This document shows positions 1 through 5,389 of a DNA stretch of 7,789 nt, in pieces; the first letter of the stretch is position 1, and each line of letters begins with the position of its first letter. Below the pieces are notes generated by a model. It saw only the letters and a program-made list of their open reading frames with translations. It did no database searches and was not told where the DNA came from. The DNA lies in NCBI GenBank assembly GCA_027016475.1, contig JALUTL010000265.1:1-7789 (forward strand). The letters run 5' to 3'. The position numbers and the translations under genes are program-made. Origin of the DNA: Candidatus Heimdallarchaeota archaeon. Its GTDB lineage: Archaea; Asgardarchaeota; Heimdallarchaeia; Heimdallarchaeales; Kariarchaeaceae.

Positions 1-338
1 GTACCGATTTTCTCTTGATTGACAGCTATGTTTTGCAGACTTTGATTGATGTATGAAAATTTAGAGAAGTAAAAGATGTAAACAACCAATACCAATCCAG
101 TCAAGGAGTATTTCAGAATATCTTGAAGATCAACCAAGGGAAGAACACCCAAGTCACCCATGAATCTTACGAGTAAATCAGACGTAATGAACAATGCGAT
201 GGCAAGAACTCCTAAATTTGCCATTTCCTTTGACATTTCACTTCGCTTTTCAAAAAAATAAGCTATTCTTGAAACAATCAAAATGAAAATGACGGAAGCT
301 AGCCCAATAATGAGGCTATTTGCTGTCAATTCGGCCAT
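1..338 (-). CDS. Partial hypothetical membrane protein (N-terminal 112 residues)
   Basis: The reading frame is open from an ATG at 338 to the left edge with no stop, so the C-terminus lies outside the window. I do not recognise the family. Three hydrophobic stretches are visible: residues about 7-29 (SLIIGLASVIFILIVS), about 40-60 and about 76-97 (SLTGLVLVVYIFYF). Between them are short charged loops such as FEKRSEMSKEM. The third segment leads into a polar stretch (NQSLQNIAVNQEKIG) that looks like the start of a soluble or helical domain. Three short membrane helices before a cytoplasmic domain would suit a sensor or signal-transduction protein, but no such domain is visible, so this is only a guess. 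The start is chosen because an in-frame TAA lies eight codons upstream, no other ATG lies between, and a TATA-like box sits about 26 bp before the ATG. It is transcribed divergently from the winged-helix gene at 536. Confidence 0.75.
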   Translation of the reverse strand, partial: MAELTANSLIIGLASVIFILIVSRIAYFFEKRSEMSKEMANLGVLAIALFITSDLLVRFMGDLGVLPLVDLQDILKYSLTGLVLVVYIFYFSKFSYINQSLQNIAVNQEKIG

Positions 339-359
339 AATCAAACCAAATCTTTTCTC

Positions 360-367
360 AATTTAAA
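360..367 (-). promoter_or_regulatory. TATA box for the membrane-protein gene (leaderless)
   Basis: On the minus strand the sequence reads CCTTTAAATTGAG. The centre of TTTAAATT is about 26 bp before the ATG at 338, which is the usual archaeal distance from TATA box to transcription start. The transcript would therefore begin at or next to the start codon. No Shine-Dalgarno sequence precedes the ATG. Confidence 0.5.
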
Positions 368-422
368 GGGATTGCTCGAAAGATCGGATCAAGGGAACAT
401 TTTTGAGAAATTTGCAGACCTA

Positions 423-503
423 TTATTTTGATGAAAATTTTCGTTGAGTCTCAAGCGGTTCATCACACTCTTGACAAATGACCTTAAAAAAGATGTTGGC
501 CAT
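423..503 (-). CDS. Doubtful 26-residue CxxC micro-ORF
   Basis: A minus-strand ATG at 503 opens 26 codons and ends in tandem stops TAA-TAG. The peptide begins MANIFFKVICQECDEPLE and ends in a basic, serine-rich tail. C-x-x-C followed by D-E-P-L resembles the first knuckle of a zinc ribbon, but there is no second Cys pair. It lies wholly inside the divergent promoter region, its start overlaps the spacer downstream of the TATA box of the gene at 536, and no well-placed TATA box of its own is seen (GTTAAAC is only about 19 bp upstream). It could be a real micro-protein, a remnant of a longer zinc-ribbon gene, or chance. I favour chance unless it is conserved. Confidence 0.2.
   Translation of the reverse strand: MANIFFKVICQECDEPLETQRKFSSK
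433..454. promoter_or_regulatory. Pair of adjacent palindromes in the divergent promoter region
   Basis: Two perfect inverted repeats lie one base apart: GAAAATTTTC (433-442) and TTGAGTCTCAA (444-454, one central base). They sit between the TATA boxes of the two divergent genes, about 65 bp from one and 50 bp from the other. Dimeric winged-helix regulators bind such sites, and the neighbour at 536 encodes one, so autoregulation is possible. Short AT-rich palindromes do arise by chance. The rest of the 339-535 gap shows nothing else I can support apart from the promoters and the doubtful micro-ORF. Confidence 0.3.
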
Positions 504-511
504 AATTTATA
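504..511 (+). promoter_or_regulatory. TATA box for the tandem winged-helix gene (leaderless)
   Basis: AATTTATA is centred about 28 bp before the ATG at 536. There is no ribosome-binding site in the 20 bases before the ATG, so the mRNA is probably leaderless or nearly so. Confidence 0.55.
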
Positions 512-535
512 CGTAGTGTTTAACTGGTGTCTTGA

Positions 536-1312
536 ATGGCGAAGGAAAAAAGAGCAGTTCTATTGATGCATCCGTTACGGAGAAGAATTTACCAGATTGT
601 TTCAGAAAGTCCAGGAAGCTATTTTTTCGAAATTGCTTCAGAATTAGATTTGCCACATGGGACTGTTGCATGGCATTTGAAAAAACTAGCGGAGGCAGGT
701 TTAGTAAGTACAACTCGATTTGCCGGCAAACGAGTCTACTTTTCAACAGCACTAAGAGATGCGGAAGTAGAAAAAGCGTTTGTTGTATTGAGAAATCCAG
801 TCAGCCAGAAGATCTTTGAATTCATTGTCAACAACCCCAACTGCTACCAAACTGAAATTGCCCAAAATTTGGAATACCATCATGACACTGTTAGGCACCA
901 CATCATGAGGTTAGAAGAAACTAGTTTAGTTGAGGCAGAAAGACAAGGAAGAAGTGTCCACTATCATTTGGGACAAATAGGAAAGAAAATTTTGGACAGC
1001 AATACCGAAGTTATTTCACGTGCCTATGTTGAATATTTATTTGACAAATTGAAAGAGGAGTGTTTGCATCCTGAAGTGGTTGAGCACAATGAAAACCAAC
1101 TAACGATTCGAGTGAGCTGTCCCGGCAAGGACGATGTTTACTTTTCAATTGAATTAAAATCGTGGAAATTTGTAAATAGTGATGAAGTTGAAGAAGAAAA
1201 GAGTGATAATGAAGATGATGAAGACTACGGAAGTTTGGAAAAGCCATCAGTAGAGTTAATAGATGATGACTTGAAAAGACCTAAAATTCAGCAAATCAAT
1301 TTTGATTTCTAA
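536..1312 (+). CDS. Tandem winged-helix DNA-binding protein with acidic tail
   Basis: This 258-residue protein probably regulates transcription; its target is unknown. It has two successive ArsR/MarR-like winged-helix units. Unit 1 spans residues about 9-70, with a recognition helix around PHGTVAWHLKKLAEAGLV (40-57) and a wing ending GKRVYFS. Unit 2 spans about 83-145, with a recognition helix around HHDTVRHHIMRLEETSLV (115-132) and a wing ending GRSVHYHL. Both carry the pattern in which a T-V-x-x-H core is followed by a hydrophobic helix and a glycine-basic wing turn. Residues about 160-213 form a separate small domain I do not recognise (IRVSCPGKDDVYFSIELKSW). Residues 215-232 are almost all Glu, Asp and Ser, followed by a short basic and hydrophobic end (LKRPKIQQINFDF). 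No metal-binding Cys cluster or effector domain is evident. The start fits the TATA spacing. Two fused DNA-binding units imply binding as a pseudo-dimer; that is inference. Confidence 0.88.
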   Translation: MAKEKRAVLLMHPLRRRIYQIVSESPGSYFFEIASELDLPHGTVAWHLKKLAEAGLVSTTRFAGKRVYFSTALRDAEVEKAFVVLRNPVSQKIFEFIVNNPNCYQTEIAQNLEYHHDTVRHHIMRLEETSLVEAERQGRSVHYHLGQIGKKILDSNTEVISRAYVEYLFDKLKEECLHPEVVEHNENQLTIRVSCPGKDDVYFSIELKSWKFVNSDEVEEEKSDNEDDEDYGSLEKPSVELIDDDLKRPKIQQINFDF

Positions 1313-1347
1313 ATTTTTAGCATTGTCCGATTTCAACAACTACTATG

Positions 1348-1354
1348 TTAAAAA
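1348..1354 (+). promoter_or_regulatory. TATA box for trxB (leaderless)
   Basis: TTAAAAA, in context TGTTAAAAAG, is centred about 26 bp before the ATG at 1377. This spacing supports that ATG over the more upstream ATG at 1302, which would overlap the preceding gene. Confidence 0.45.
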
Positions 1355-1376
1355 GAATGGTTTCGAATTTTACATC

Positions 1377-2357
1377 ATGGGAGAAATTACCCAAACTCAC
1401 AGAAATGTCATAGTTATTGGAGGAGGACCTGCCGGATATACTGCCGCAATTTATTTGGCAAGAGGTGAATTGAAGCCGTTGGTACTTGCAGGGTATCAAG
1501 CTGGAGGGCAATTGATGCTCACAACGGAAGTTGAAAATTTTCCTGGTTTTGCAGAAGGAATTATGGGGCCTAAGTTGATGGAAGAGATGAGAAATCAGGC
1601 AATTCGATTCGGTGCAGAAATATTAAATGAAGATGTTACAGAAGTCGATTTTACTAATGGCCCACCATTTACAGTCAAAACGTATGATCGTGAATTCACA
1701 GCAAATTCTGTTGTCATTGCCACAGGAGCAAGCGCAAAGTGGCTTGGAATTGAATCGGAGCAACGGTTAATTGGTTCAGGTGTTTCAAGCTGTGCAACTT
1801 GTGATGGAGCGTTTTACAAGGAAAAAGTTGTTGCTGTTGTCGGTGGAGGAGATTCAGCGATGGAAGAATCCCTTTTCCTGACAAGGTACGCATCCAAAGT
1901 ATACATAATACACAGACGAGACCAATTCAGAGCTTCAAAAATTATGCAAGATAGAGTGTTCAATAACAACAAGATCGAAATCATTTGGAATCATGTGGTA
2001 AAAGAGGTACATTCCAAGAAAGATGGTTTCCTCGAAAAGGTTGTGGGAGTCACTTTGACCAATACGAAAACCGGAGAGGAAATGGAGCTCCCCATTGACG
2101 GATTGTTTGTTGCAATTGGGCATACACCAAACACGGGCATTTTCAAAGGTCAGATAGATATGGATGAATCAGGCTACATCAAGACGTACAAACACACCAT
2201 GACTTCTGTTGAAGGTGTTTTTGCTGCGGGAGATGTCGTTGATGTGCGGTACAGACAAGCCATTACAGCTGCCGGTGATGGGTGCAGAGCTGCAATTGAT
2301 GCGACGAGATGGCTAGAAGAAAAGGGGTTGGAAGTAGAGCCAATTCCGCTTGAATAA
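1377..2357 (+). CDS. trxB: Thioredoxin reductase (NADPH-dependent flavoprotein)
   Basis: The enzyme moves electrons from NADPH through FAD and a redox disulfide to thioredoxin or a similar protein in the cytoplasm. At 326 residues it has the normal length of low-molecular-weight thioredoxin reductases. Visible motifs, in order, are the FAD dinucleotide fold GGGPAG (15-20), the region ENFPGF (53-58), an ATG motif (ATGASAKWLG, 115-124), the active-site disulfide CATCDG with C139 and C142, the NADPH fold GGGDSA (156-161), HRRDQFRAS (179-187), whose arginines favour NADPH over NADH, and the FAD-binding GDV (285-287) with the following RQAITAAGDG. All key residues are present. The frame is open back to an ATG at 1302, inside the end of the previous gene, but the 25 extra residues do not resemble the family, whereas MGEITQTHRNVIVIGGG from 1377 does, and a TATA box is correctly placed. 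A ferredoxin- or F420-dependent variant cannot be excluded, but the HRR motif argues for NADPH. Confidence 0.95.
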   Translation: MGEITQTHRNVIVIGGGPAGYTAAIYLARGELKPLVLAGYQAGGQLMLTTEVENFPGFAEGIMGPKLMEEMRNQAIRFGAEILNEDVTEVDFTNGPPFTVKTYDREFTANSVVIATGASAKWLGIESEQRLIGSGVSSCATCDGAFYKEKVVAVVGGGDSAMEESLFLTRYASKVYIIHRRDQFRASKIMQDRVFNNNKIEIIWNHVVKEVHSKKDGFLEKVVGVTLTNTKTGEEMELPIDGLFVAIGHTPNTGIFKGQIDMDESGYIKTYKHTMTSVEGVFAAGDVVDVRYRQAITAAGDGCRAAIDATRWLEEKGLEVEPIPLE

Positions 2358-2399
2358 CCCTTGTAGAAGTGTAAAATGCAACAATACTAATAAGGAAGC

Positions 2400-2406
2400 T
2401 TTATAT
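2400..2406 (+). promoter_or_regulatory. TATA box for the zinc-ribbon coiled-coil gene (leaderless)
   Basis: TTTATAT is centred 27 bp before the ATG at 2430 and is preceded by a purine-rich GGAAGC that could act as a BRE (transcription factor B recognition element). No Shine-Dalgarno sequence precedes the ATG. Confidence 0.6.
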
Positions 2407-2429
2407 CAAAAAAAAGTTAGATCCAATTA

Positions 2430-3194
2430 ATGAGCACTTTAAATTGTCCTACATGTCAAAACAGCATCAAGGAAAATTGGAAGTATTGCAGATTTTGTGG
2501 AACAAAGCTAGAAAGAGTAGAACAACCACCAAAAGTAGAAGAAGTCCATTTGGAAGAATCTGAAGCCCCAGCAGTCGAAGAGAAGCCGAAAGCCAAATTG
2601 CCAGAGTTTGACAGAGGTTTGTATTACAGAGTACTTGCATCTCGTGGGAAGAGAAGGCAACTGAATGAGAAAAAGAAGCAGCTGTTGGATGAGGTAAATT
2701 CTCTGCTCGAACAGGTAAAGTCAGGACTTGTTTCCAGAGATTACGCACTTCCAAAGATTCAGGAACTGAAAAAAGAAGTTCAGTCATTAAACGAGGAGGC
2801 AAAAACATTCAGCAACTTACCTGAAGAATTGCCCATTGAAACGTTGATTGATCAAATCGAATCGGCAAGGGAAAAGTTTGCTAAACTTCAGGATTTGAAA
2901 GGTAGGTCTGAAATATCAAAAGAGACGCTAAGGGAGGCAAAACAGCAGTATTTGGACAATATTGAACTGTTGATGGATCAGAAAAGTGTTGTGGATGGAC
3001 ATCTCAGGAATTGGCTCCACGATTTGAAGAATGAATTAAAAACACTCAGAAAGGATATCGAGATGCTTTACATCAAAAGAGAGACTGGCGAAATAATTGA
3101 GGAAGAATATACAAAACGGAAAAAGGCATTGGCCGACAAGATTAATGAGGTAGAGCAAATCATCAAAGCAGTTGAAATAATGATCCAAAACTAA
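2430..3194 (+). CDS. Zinc-ribbon protein with long coiled coil and threefold motif
   Basis: This 254-residue protein has no function I can name. Residues 1-27 form a zinc ribbon with C6, C9, C20 and C23 (CPTC and CRFCG). Residues about 28-58 are a Pro, Glu and Val-rich linker, probably disordered. Residues about 60-254 are highly charged, heptad-rich helix without membrane segments, so the protein is probably cytoplasmic and elongated. Within the helix I see three related segments near residues 91-120, 151-180 and 211-240, about 60 residues apart: GLVSRDY, SEISKETL and GEIIEEEY, each followed by a Lys-rich helix ending in Leu-x-x-x-Ile/Val. This resembles the short SHOCT-type helical motif (short C-terminal domain type), which often links proteins in oligomers. 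Zinc ribbon plus coiled coil is common in archaeal scaffold or adaptor proteins. The start is supported by the TATA box 27 bp upstream. It has its own promoter and no obvious operon partner. Confidence 0.85.
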   Translation: MSTLNCPTCQNSIKENWKYCRFCGTKLERVEQPPKVEEVHLEESEAPAVEEKPKAKLPEFDRGLYYRVLASRGKRRQLNEKKKQLLDEVNSLLEQVKSGLVSRDYALPKIQELKKEVQSLNEEAKTFSNLPEELPIETLIDQIESAREKFAKLQDLKGRSEISKETLREAKQQYLDNIELLMDQKSVVDGHLRNWLHDLKNELKTLRKDIEMLYIKRETGEIIEEEYTKRKKALADKINEVEQIIKAVEIMIQN

Positions 3195-3220
3195 AATCGC
3201 TGTATTGGTGCAGTTGATAC

Positions 3221-3320
3221 AATCCTAGGAGAATCACTTTCAAATCACTTTTAAATCGAGGAGGAAAGGAGAGCGGTTTTTCCCATTGTAGGAAATAGTG
3301 CCGAAAAATACTCCTAGATT
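3221..3320 (+). other. Long-range stem enclosing a possible structured RNA
   Basis: In the 240-bp gap 3195-3434, AATCCTAGGAG (3221-3231) can pair with CTCCTAGATT (3311-3320), giving ten base pairs with one bulged C. Inside, TTTCC (3279-3283) can pair with GGAAA (3291-3295), flanked by CGG (3274-3276) and CCG (3301-3303). Just upstream, TGTAT (3201-3205) can pair with ATACA (3217-3221), which would compete for one base. There is no tRNA, 5S, C/D-box or SRP signature that I recognise. It may be a small RNA, a 3' end structure of the preceding mRNA, or chance. The strand is assigned only by the direction of the flanking genes. Confidence 0.3.
3232..3257. repeat. Tandem 11-bp repeat (2.4 copies)
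   Basis: AATCACTTTCA (3232-3242) is followed directly by AATCACTTTTA (3243-3253) and a partial AATC (3254-3257). The two full copies differ at one position. The period equals about one helical turn, so both copies would face the same side of the DNA, as binding sites for a regulator often do. The second copy also creates the TATA-like TTTTAAAT at 3249-3256. No gene start lies at the expected distance from it. Confidence 0.5.
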
Positions 3321-3346
3321 AAAAAAAGCCTTTAAGAAAATCCCAT

Positions 3347-3391
3347 TTGATTCATGAAGTGGCGCTTTTGTTAAACTTGATTCACTTTGAA
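3347..3391. promoter_or_regulatory. Direct repeat with TTCA/TGAA half-sites upstream of a regulator gene
   Basis: TTGATTCA occurs at 3347-3354 and again at 3377-3384, exactly 30 bp apart (about three helical turns). Each copy runs into an inverted half-site: TTCATGAA (3351-3358) and TTCA-CTT-TGAA (3381-3391). The pair sits just upstream of the TATA box at 3406. The downstream gene looks like a winged-helix protein, so an operator for autoregulation is plausible but unproven. Confidence 0.35.
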
Positions 3392-3405
3392 CTACCTCTT
3401 GATAG

Positions 3406-3413
3406 TTTTAATA
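3406..3413 (+). promoter_or_regulatory. TATA box for the small winged-helix gene (leaderless TTG start)
   Basis: TTTTAATA is centred about 25 bp before the TTG at 3435. The spacing supports TTG as the start and a transcript with no leader. An in-frame TAG at 3426-3428 rules out any start further upstream. Confidence 0.5.
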
Positions 3414-3434
3414 ATATTATTGACATAGTATAAG

Positions 3435-3845
3435 TTGCAATTGACAGTTAATGCGGTGCATACAGTGTCATTTCCGGGTTCCCGTGCCATCACGCTTCAA
3501 GATGCAGTAATTCTCTGCTTTGGCGCCCCACAGGCCCCGGTTAACTTGAAAGAGGCATACAGATACTATGTCAAAATATCAAATGACTTTCGGAACAACT
3601 TGGCTTATTCGATGCTCTCATTTCAAAGGTTCGAGGAATATGTCAACAAACTGACCAGAAAAGGATTTCTACTAAATGGAACAATCGTCAATGAGACAGG
3701 GCAAGTTATTCATGCATACTCATTAACACAAGAAGGGAATCAACTATACCAAATGATTGCAGAACACCTTTCACAGTATACAGGAATTGTTCGAGCATTA
3801 AAGTTCATCAGATCAGACTTTGAGAAAAAATCACATGACAGCTAA
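3435..3845 (+). CDS. Small winged-helix-like protein, probable DNA binder
   Basis: This 136-residue protein begins with TTG. It has no closely recognised family. Residues about 20-50 and 55-77 are predicted helices (LQDAVILCFGAP, then SFQRFEEYVNKLTRKGFL), followed by a strand-turn-strand wing (about 79-96, FLLNGTIVNETGQVIHAYSL) and a final long helix from about residue 98 (TQEGNQLYQMIAEHL). Helix, turn, xxLxxKGfl, wing, then Y-x-L-T-x-x-G is the layout of PadR/MarR-type winged helices. There is no membrane segment and no Cys cluster. It stands alone between the structured gap and psmB, with its own TATA box. It could regulate itself through the repeats at 3347-3391. The assignment rests on pattern and predicted secondary structure only, so a non-DNA-binding winged helix (protein interaction) is possible. 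Confidence 0.75.
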   Translation: MQLTVNAVHTVSFPGSRAITLQDAVILCFGAPQAPVNLKEAYRYYVKISNDFRNNLAYSMLSFQRFEEYVNKLTRKGFLLNGTIVNETGQVIHAYSLTQEGNQLYQMIAEHLSQYTGIVRALKFIRSDFEKKSHDS

Positions 3846-3892
3846 ACCAAATTTGCACATTAAGAAGCATATAATCATCTACGACTAAGTCA

Positions 3893-3899
3893 TTTTTAA
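3893..3899 (+). promoter_or_regulatory. Probable promoter of psmB-psmA (TATA choice uncertain)
   Basis: TTTTTAA is centred 33 bp before the ATG at 3929, giving a leader of about 7 bases. Two other TATA-like stretches compete: ATATAAT (3869-3875), which would give a leader of about 30 bases, and TTATATTT (3913-3920), which is too close to the ATG. No ribosome-binding site is evident before psmB. Confidence 0.35.
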
Positions 3900-3928
3900 G
3901 GTAGGTTATCAATTATATTTAGGTACAA

Positions 3929-4615
3929 ATGATGGAAAGAAAACCAAATATTGATTTTCCAGATTATCTGAAGCCATCAGAACCCATTCATGGAACAACC
4001 ACTGTTGCGTTGAAATTCAAGGATGGAGTTATTTTGGCAGCAGACAAAAGGGCTTCGGCAGGATATATGGTAGCAACCCCCCGGGCCAAAAAGCTACATA
4101 AGATTTCAAAGAGAACCGCTATGTCAATAGCAGGCATGGTTTCAGACGCACAGTACCTCATCAAGCTTCTACGTGCAGAAATCAATCTGTTTGAACTCAA
4201 CAGAGGACGGGAAATGCCAACAAAGATGATTGGAAACCTCATGGCAACGATTATGTATGGACAATATAGAAGCTTCTTCCCCTTCTTTGTTGGCCCCATC
4301 TTGGCAGGCGTCGATGAAGAAGGCGGCCATATTTTCAGTTTTGATCCCTCAGGTTCAATCACAAGTGACCCATTTGTGTCCACAGGCTCTGGATCCCCAT
4401 TCGCTTTGGGTGTGCTTGAGGCGATGTACGAACCAGACATGGAACTTGAAAACGCAAAAAAGGTTGCGGCTCTCGCCTTGAGTTCAGCAATCAAAAAGGA
4501 CATTGCCACAGGAGATGGGATGGACATGTTTGTAATCACAAAAGATGGGATTACAGAAGTGCCAACTGACGAGTTGAAGAAAATATTGGGTAATAAGTAC
4601 CCATTGAAAGATTAG
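3929..4615 (+). CDS. psmB: Proteasome beta subunit (catalytic)
   Basis: This is the N-terminal-nucleophile protease subunit that forms the two inner rings of the 20S proteasome. The 228-residue precursor has a 22-residue propeptide ending in H-G. Cleavage before T23 (HG|TTTVAL) exposes the catalytic threonine. Counting from that Thr, the family's key residues are present: D17 (AADKRAS), K33 (RAKKLHKI), S129 within VSTGSGSP and the Asp equivalent to D166 in KKDIATGDG. The Ser usually found at position 169 of that motif is Thr here, which keeps the hydroxyl. The sequence, including the conserved GSGSPFA, is archaeal in style rather than actinobacterial. There are two adjacent ATG codons (3929 and 3932) and either may start the propeptide. 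psmA follows after 7 bases, so the two are almost certainly co-transcribed. Only one beta gene is seen here; a second elsewhere in the genome cannot be judged. Confidence 0.96.
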   Translation: MMERKPNIDFPDYLKPSEPIHGTTTVALKFKDGVILAADKRASAGYMVATPRAKKLHKISKRTAMSIAGMVSDAQYLIKLLRAEINLFELNRGREMPTKMIGNLMATIMYGQYRSFFPFFVGPILAGVDEEGGHIFSFDPSGSITSDPFVSTGSGSPFALGVLEAMYEPDMELENAKKVAALALSSAIKKDIATGDGMDMFVITKDGITEVPTDELKKILGNKYPLKD

Positions 4616-4620
4616 GAGGT
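4615..4620 (+). promoter_or_regulatory. Shine-Dalgarno site of psmA overlapping the psmB stop
   Basis: GGAGGT begins on the last base of the psmB TAG stop. It is a strong match to the anti-Shine-Dalgarno end of 16S rRNA. It is only 2 bases from the ATG at 4623 and 11 bases from the in-frame ATG at 4632. Neither spacing is ideal, so the true psmA start is uncertain. Its position at the psmB stop suggests coupled translation. Confidence 0.7.
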
Positions 4621-4622
4621 AG

Positions 4623-5318
4623 ATGAGAAGTATGTTACCACCAGGTTCATCTTTAGGTTATGATCGCAGCTCGACTATGTACAGTCCTGATGGACGAATC
4701 ATCCAAACCGAATATGCAAGAGAGGCAATGCGTCGTGGTTCGATAAGCGTTGCAATCAAGTCAAATGAAGGAGTGGTTCTTGCAGGACAAATTCGTGCAT
4801 CAGATTTGGATATTCCAAACAGCAAGATCTCTCAAGTAGATGATCATTTTGCAGCTATTTTCGCAGGTTTTGCAGCAGATGGAAGAGTTTTGATCAATCG
4901 GGCAAGAGTTGAGGCTCAAATTCACAAAATGACATATGGCGCGCCTGCCGACATTCGTTATATTGCGACCAGATTGGCAGATTATGCACACATGTTCACA
5001 CAACAAGGAGGGCTGAGACCTTTGGGTATTGGCCTTCTGCTGGGTGGAATAGATTTTGACGGGTCTCCAAGAATCTTCTTTGTCAATCCTGGAGGCGGTC
5101 TTTCTGAGACTCGTGCCAAAGCAATTGGCTATGGTGACGCCAAGGCCATGAGTTATCTGAAGGAACATTATAAGGAAGACTTGACATTGGAAGAGATCAT
5201 TCAGCTTGCCAAAGATACAATCAAACAAACTTCTGATGATGTTCAAGACGATGAAATCGAAATTTGGTCAATATCAAAGAAAGATCTAGAGAGGCCAGAC
5301 GTAGAACAGGTTTTCTAA
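4623..5318 (+). CDS. psmA: Proteasome alpha subunit
   Basis: Alpha subunits form the outer rings of the 20S proteasome and gate substrate entry; they are not catalytic. The 231-residue length is typical. The hallmarks are the N-terminal gate YDR (13-15), the signature YSPDGRIIQ-EYAREA (20-35) preceding helix H0, and K68 in NSKISQVDD, aligned with the pocket lysine (K66 of Thermoplasma) that anchors the C-terminal HbYX motif of activating ATPases. The later core matches too: YGAPADIRYIATRLADYAH and GIDFDGSPRIFFVNPGG. The frame allows ATG at 4623 or at 4632. The second gives MLPPGSSLGYDR, close in form to the MVPPSAYDR type of methanogen alpha subunits. The choice changes the gate length by three residues. 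It lies 7 bases after psmB and shares its Shine-Dalgarno site. No Pup, Mpa or PAN gene is in the window. Confidence 0.95.
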   Translation: MRSMLPPGSSLGYDRSSTMYSPDGRIIQTEYAREAMRRGSISVAIKSNEGVVLAGQIRASDLDIPNSKISQVDDHFAAIFAGFAADGRVLINRARVEAQIHKMTYGAPADIRYIATRLADYAHMFTQQGGLRPLGIGLLLGGIDFDGSPRIFFVNPGGGLSETRAKAIGYGDAKAMSYLKEHYKEDLTLEEIIQLAKDTIKQTSDDVQDDEIEIWSISKKDLERPDVEQVF

Positions 5319-5339
5319 CCCTAGAATTGAATAAGAATC

Positions 5340-5347
5340 TATATAAA
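5340..5347 (+). promoter_or_regulatory. TATA box of thrS
   Basis: TATATAAA is the strongest TATA box in the window. Transcription would start near 5370, leaving a leader of about 20 bases before the TTG at 5390. It separates thrS from the psmB-psmA unit, whose last gene ends at 5318. Confidence 0.65.
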
Positions 5348-5378
5348 GACCGAATAGCAGGTTCCATTAGCATTCAAT

Positions 5379-5383
5379 GGTGA
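5379..5383 (+). promoter_or_regulatory. Shine-Dalgarno-like site deciding the thrS TTG start
   Basis: GGTGA lies 6 bases before the TTG at 5390. It complements the 3' end of archaeal 16S rRNA. An in-frame TGA at 5381-5383 overlaps it, so TTG is the first possible start in this frame. Confidence 0.5.
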
Positions 5384-5389
5384 AAAAGA

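Noticed and set aside
1302..1376. Upstream extension of trxB to the ATG at 1302
   Set aside because: It would overlap the end of the preceding gene by 11 bases, the added 25 residues do not look like the family's N-terminus, and a TATA box fits the ATG at 1377.
3249..3256. TTTTAAAT as a promoter of a separate transcript in the 3195-3434 gap
   Set aside because: No start codon or recognised RNA begins at the expected distance; kept only as a note under the tandem repeat.
3988..4539. 183-codon minus-strand frame opposite psmB
   Set aside because: It is a shadow of a clearly real proteasome gene; its translation is Ser and Ala-rich without motifs and there is no promoter.
4800..5246. 148-codon minus-strand frame opposite psmA
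   Set aside because: It lies within the conserved alpha-subunit coding region; its residue make-up is typical of an antisense shadow.
3929..5318. A Pup-proteasome or other bacterial-type degradation gene cluster
   Set aside because: The gene order is like prcBA, but no pup, dop, pafA or ATPase gene is present in the flanks that can be read, and both subunits look archaeal.
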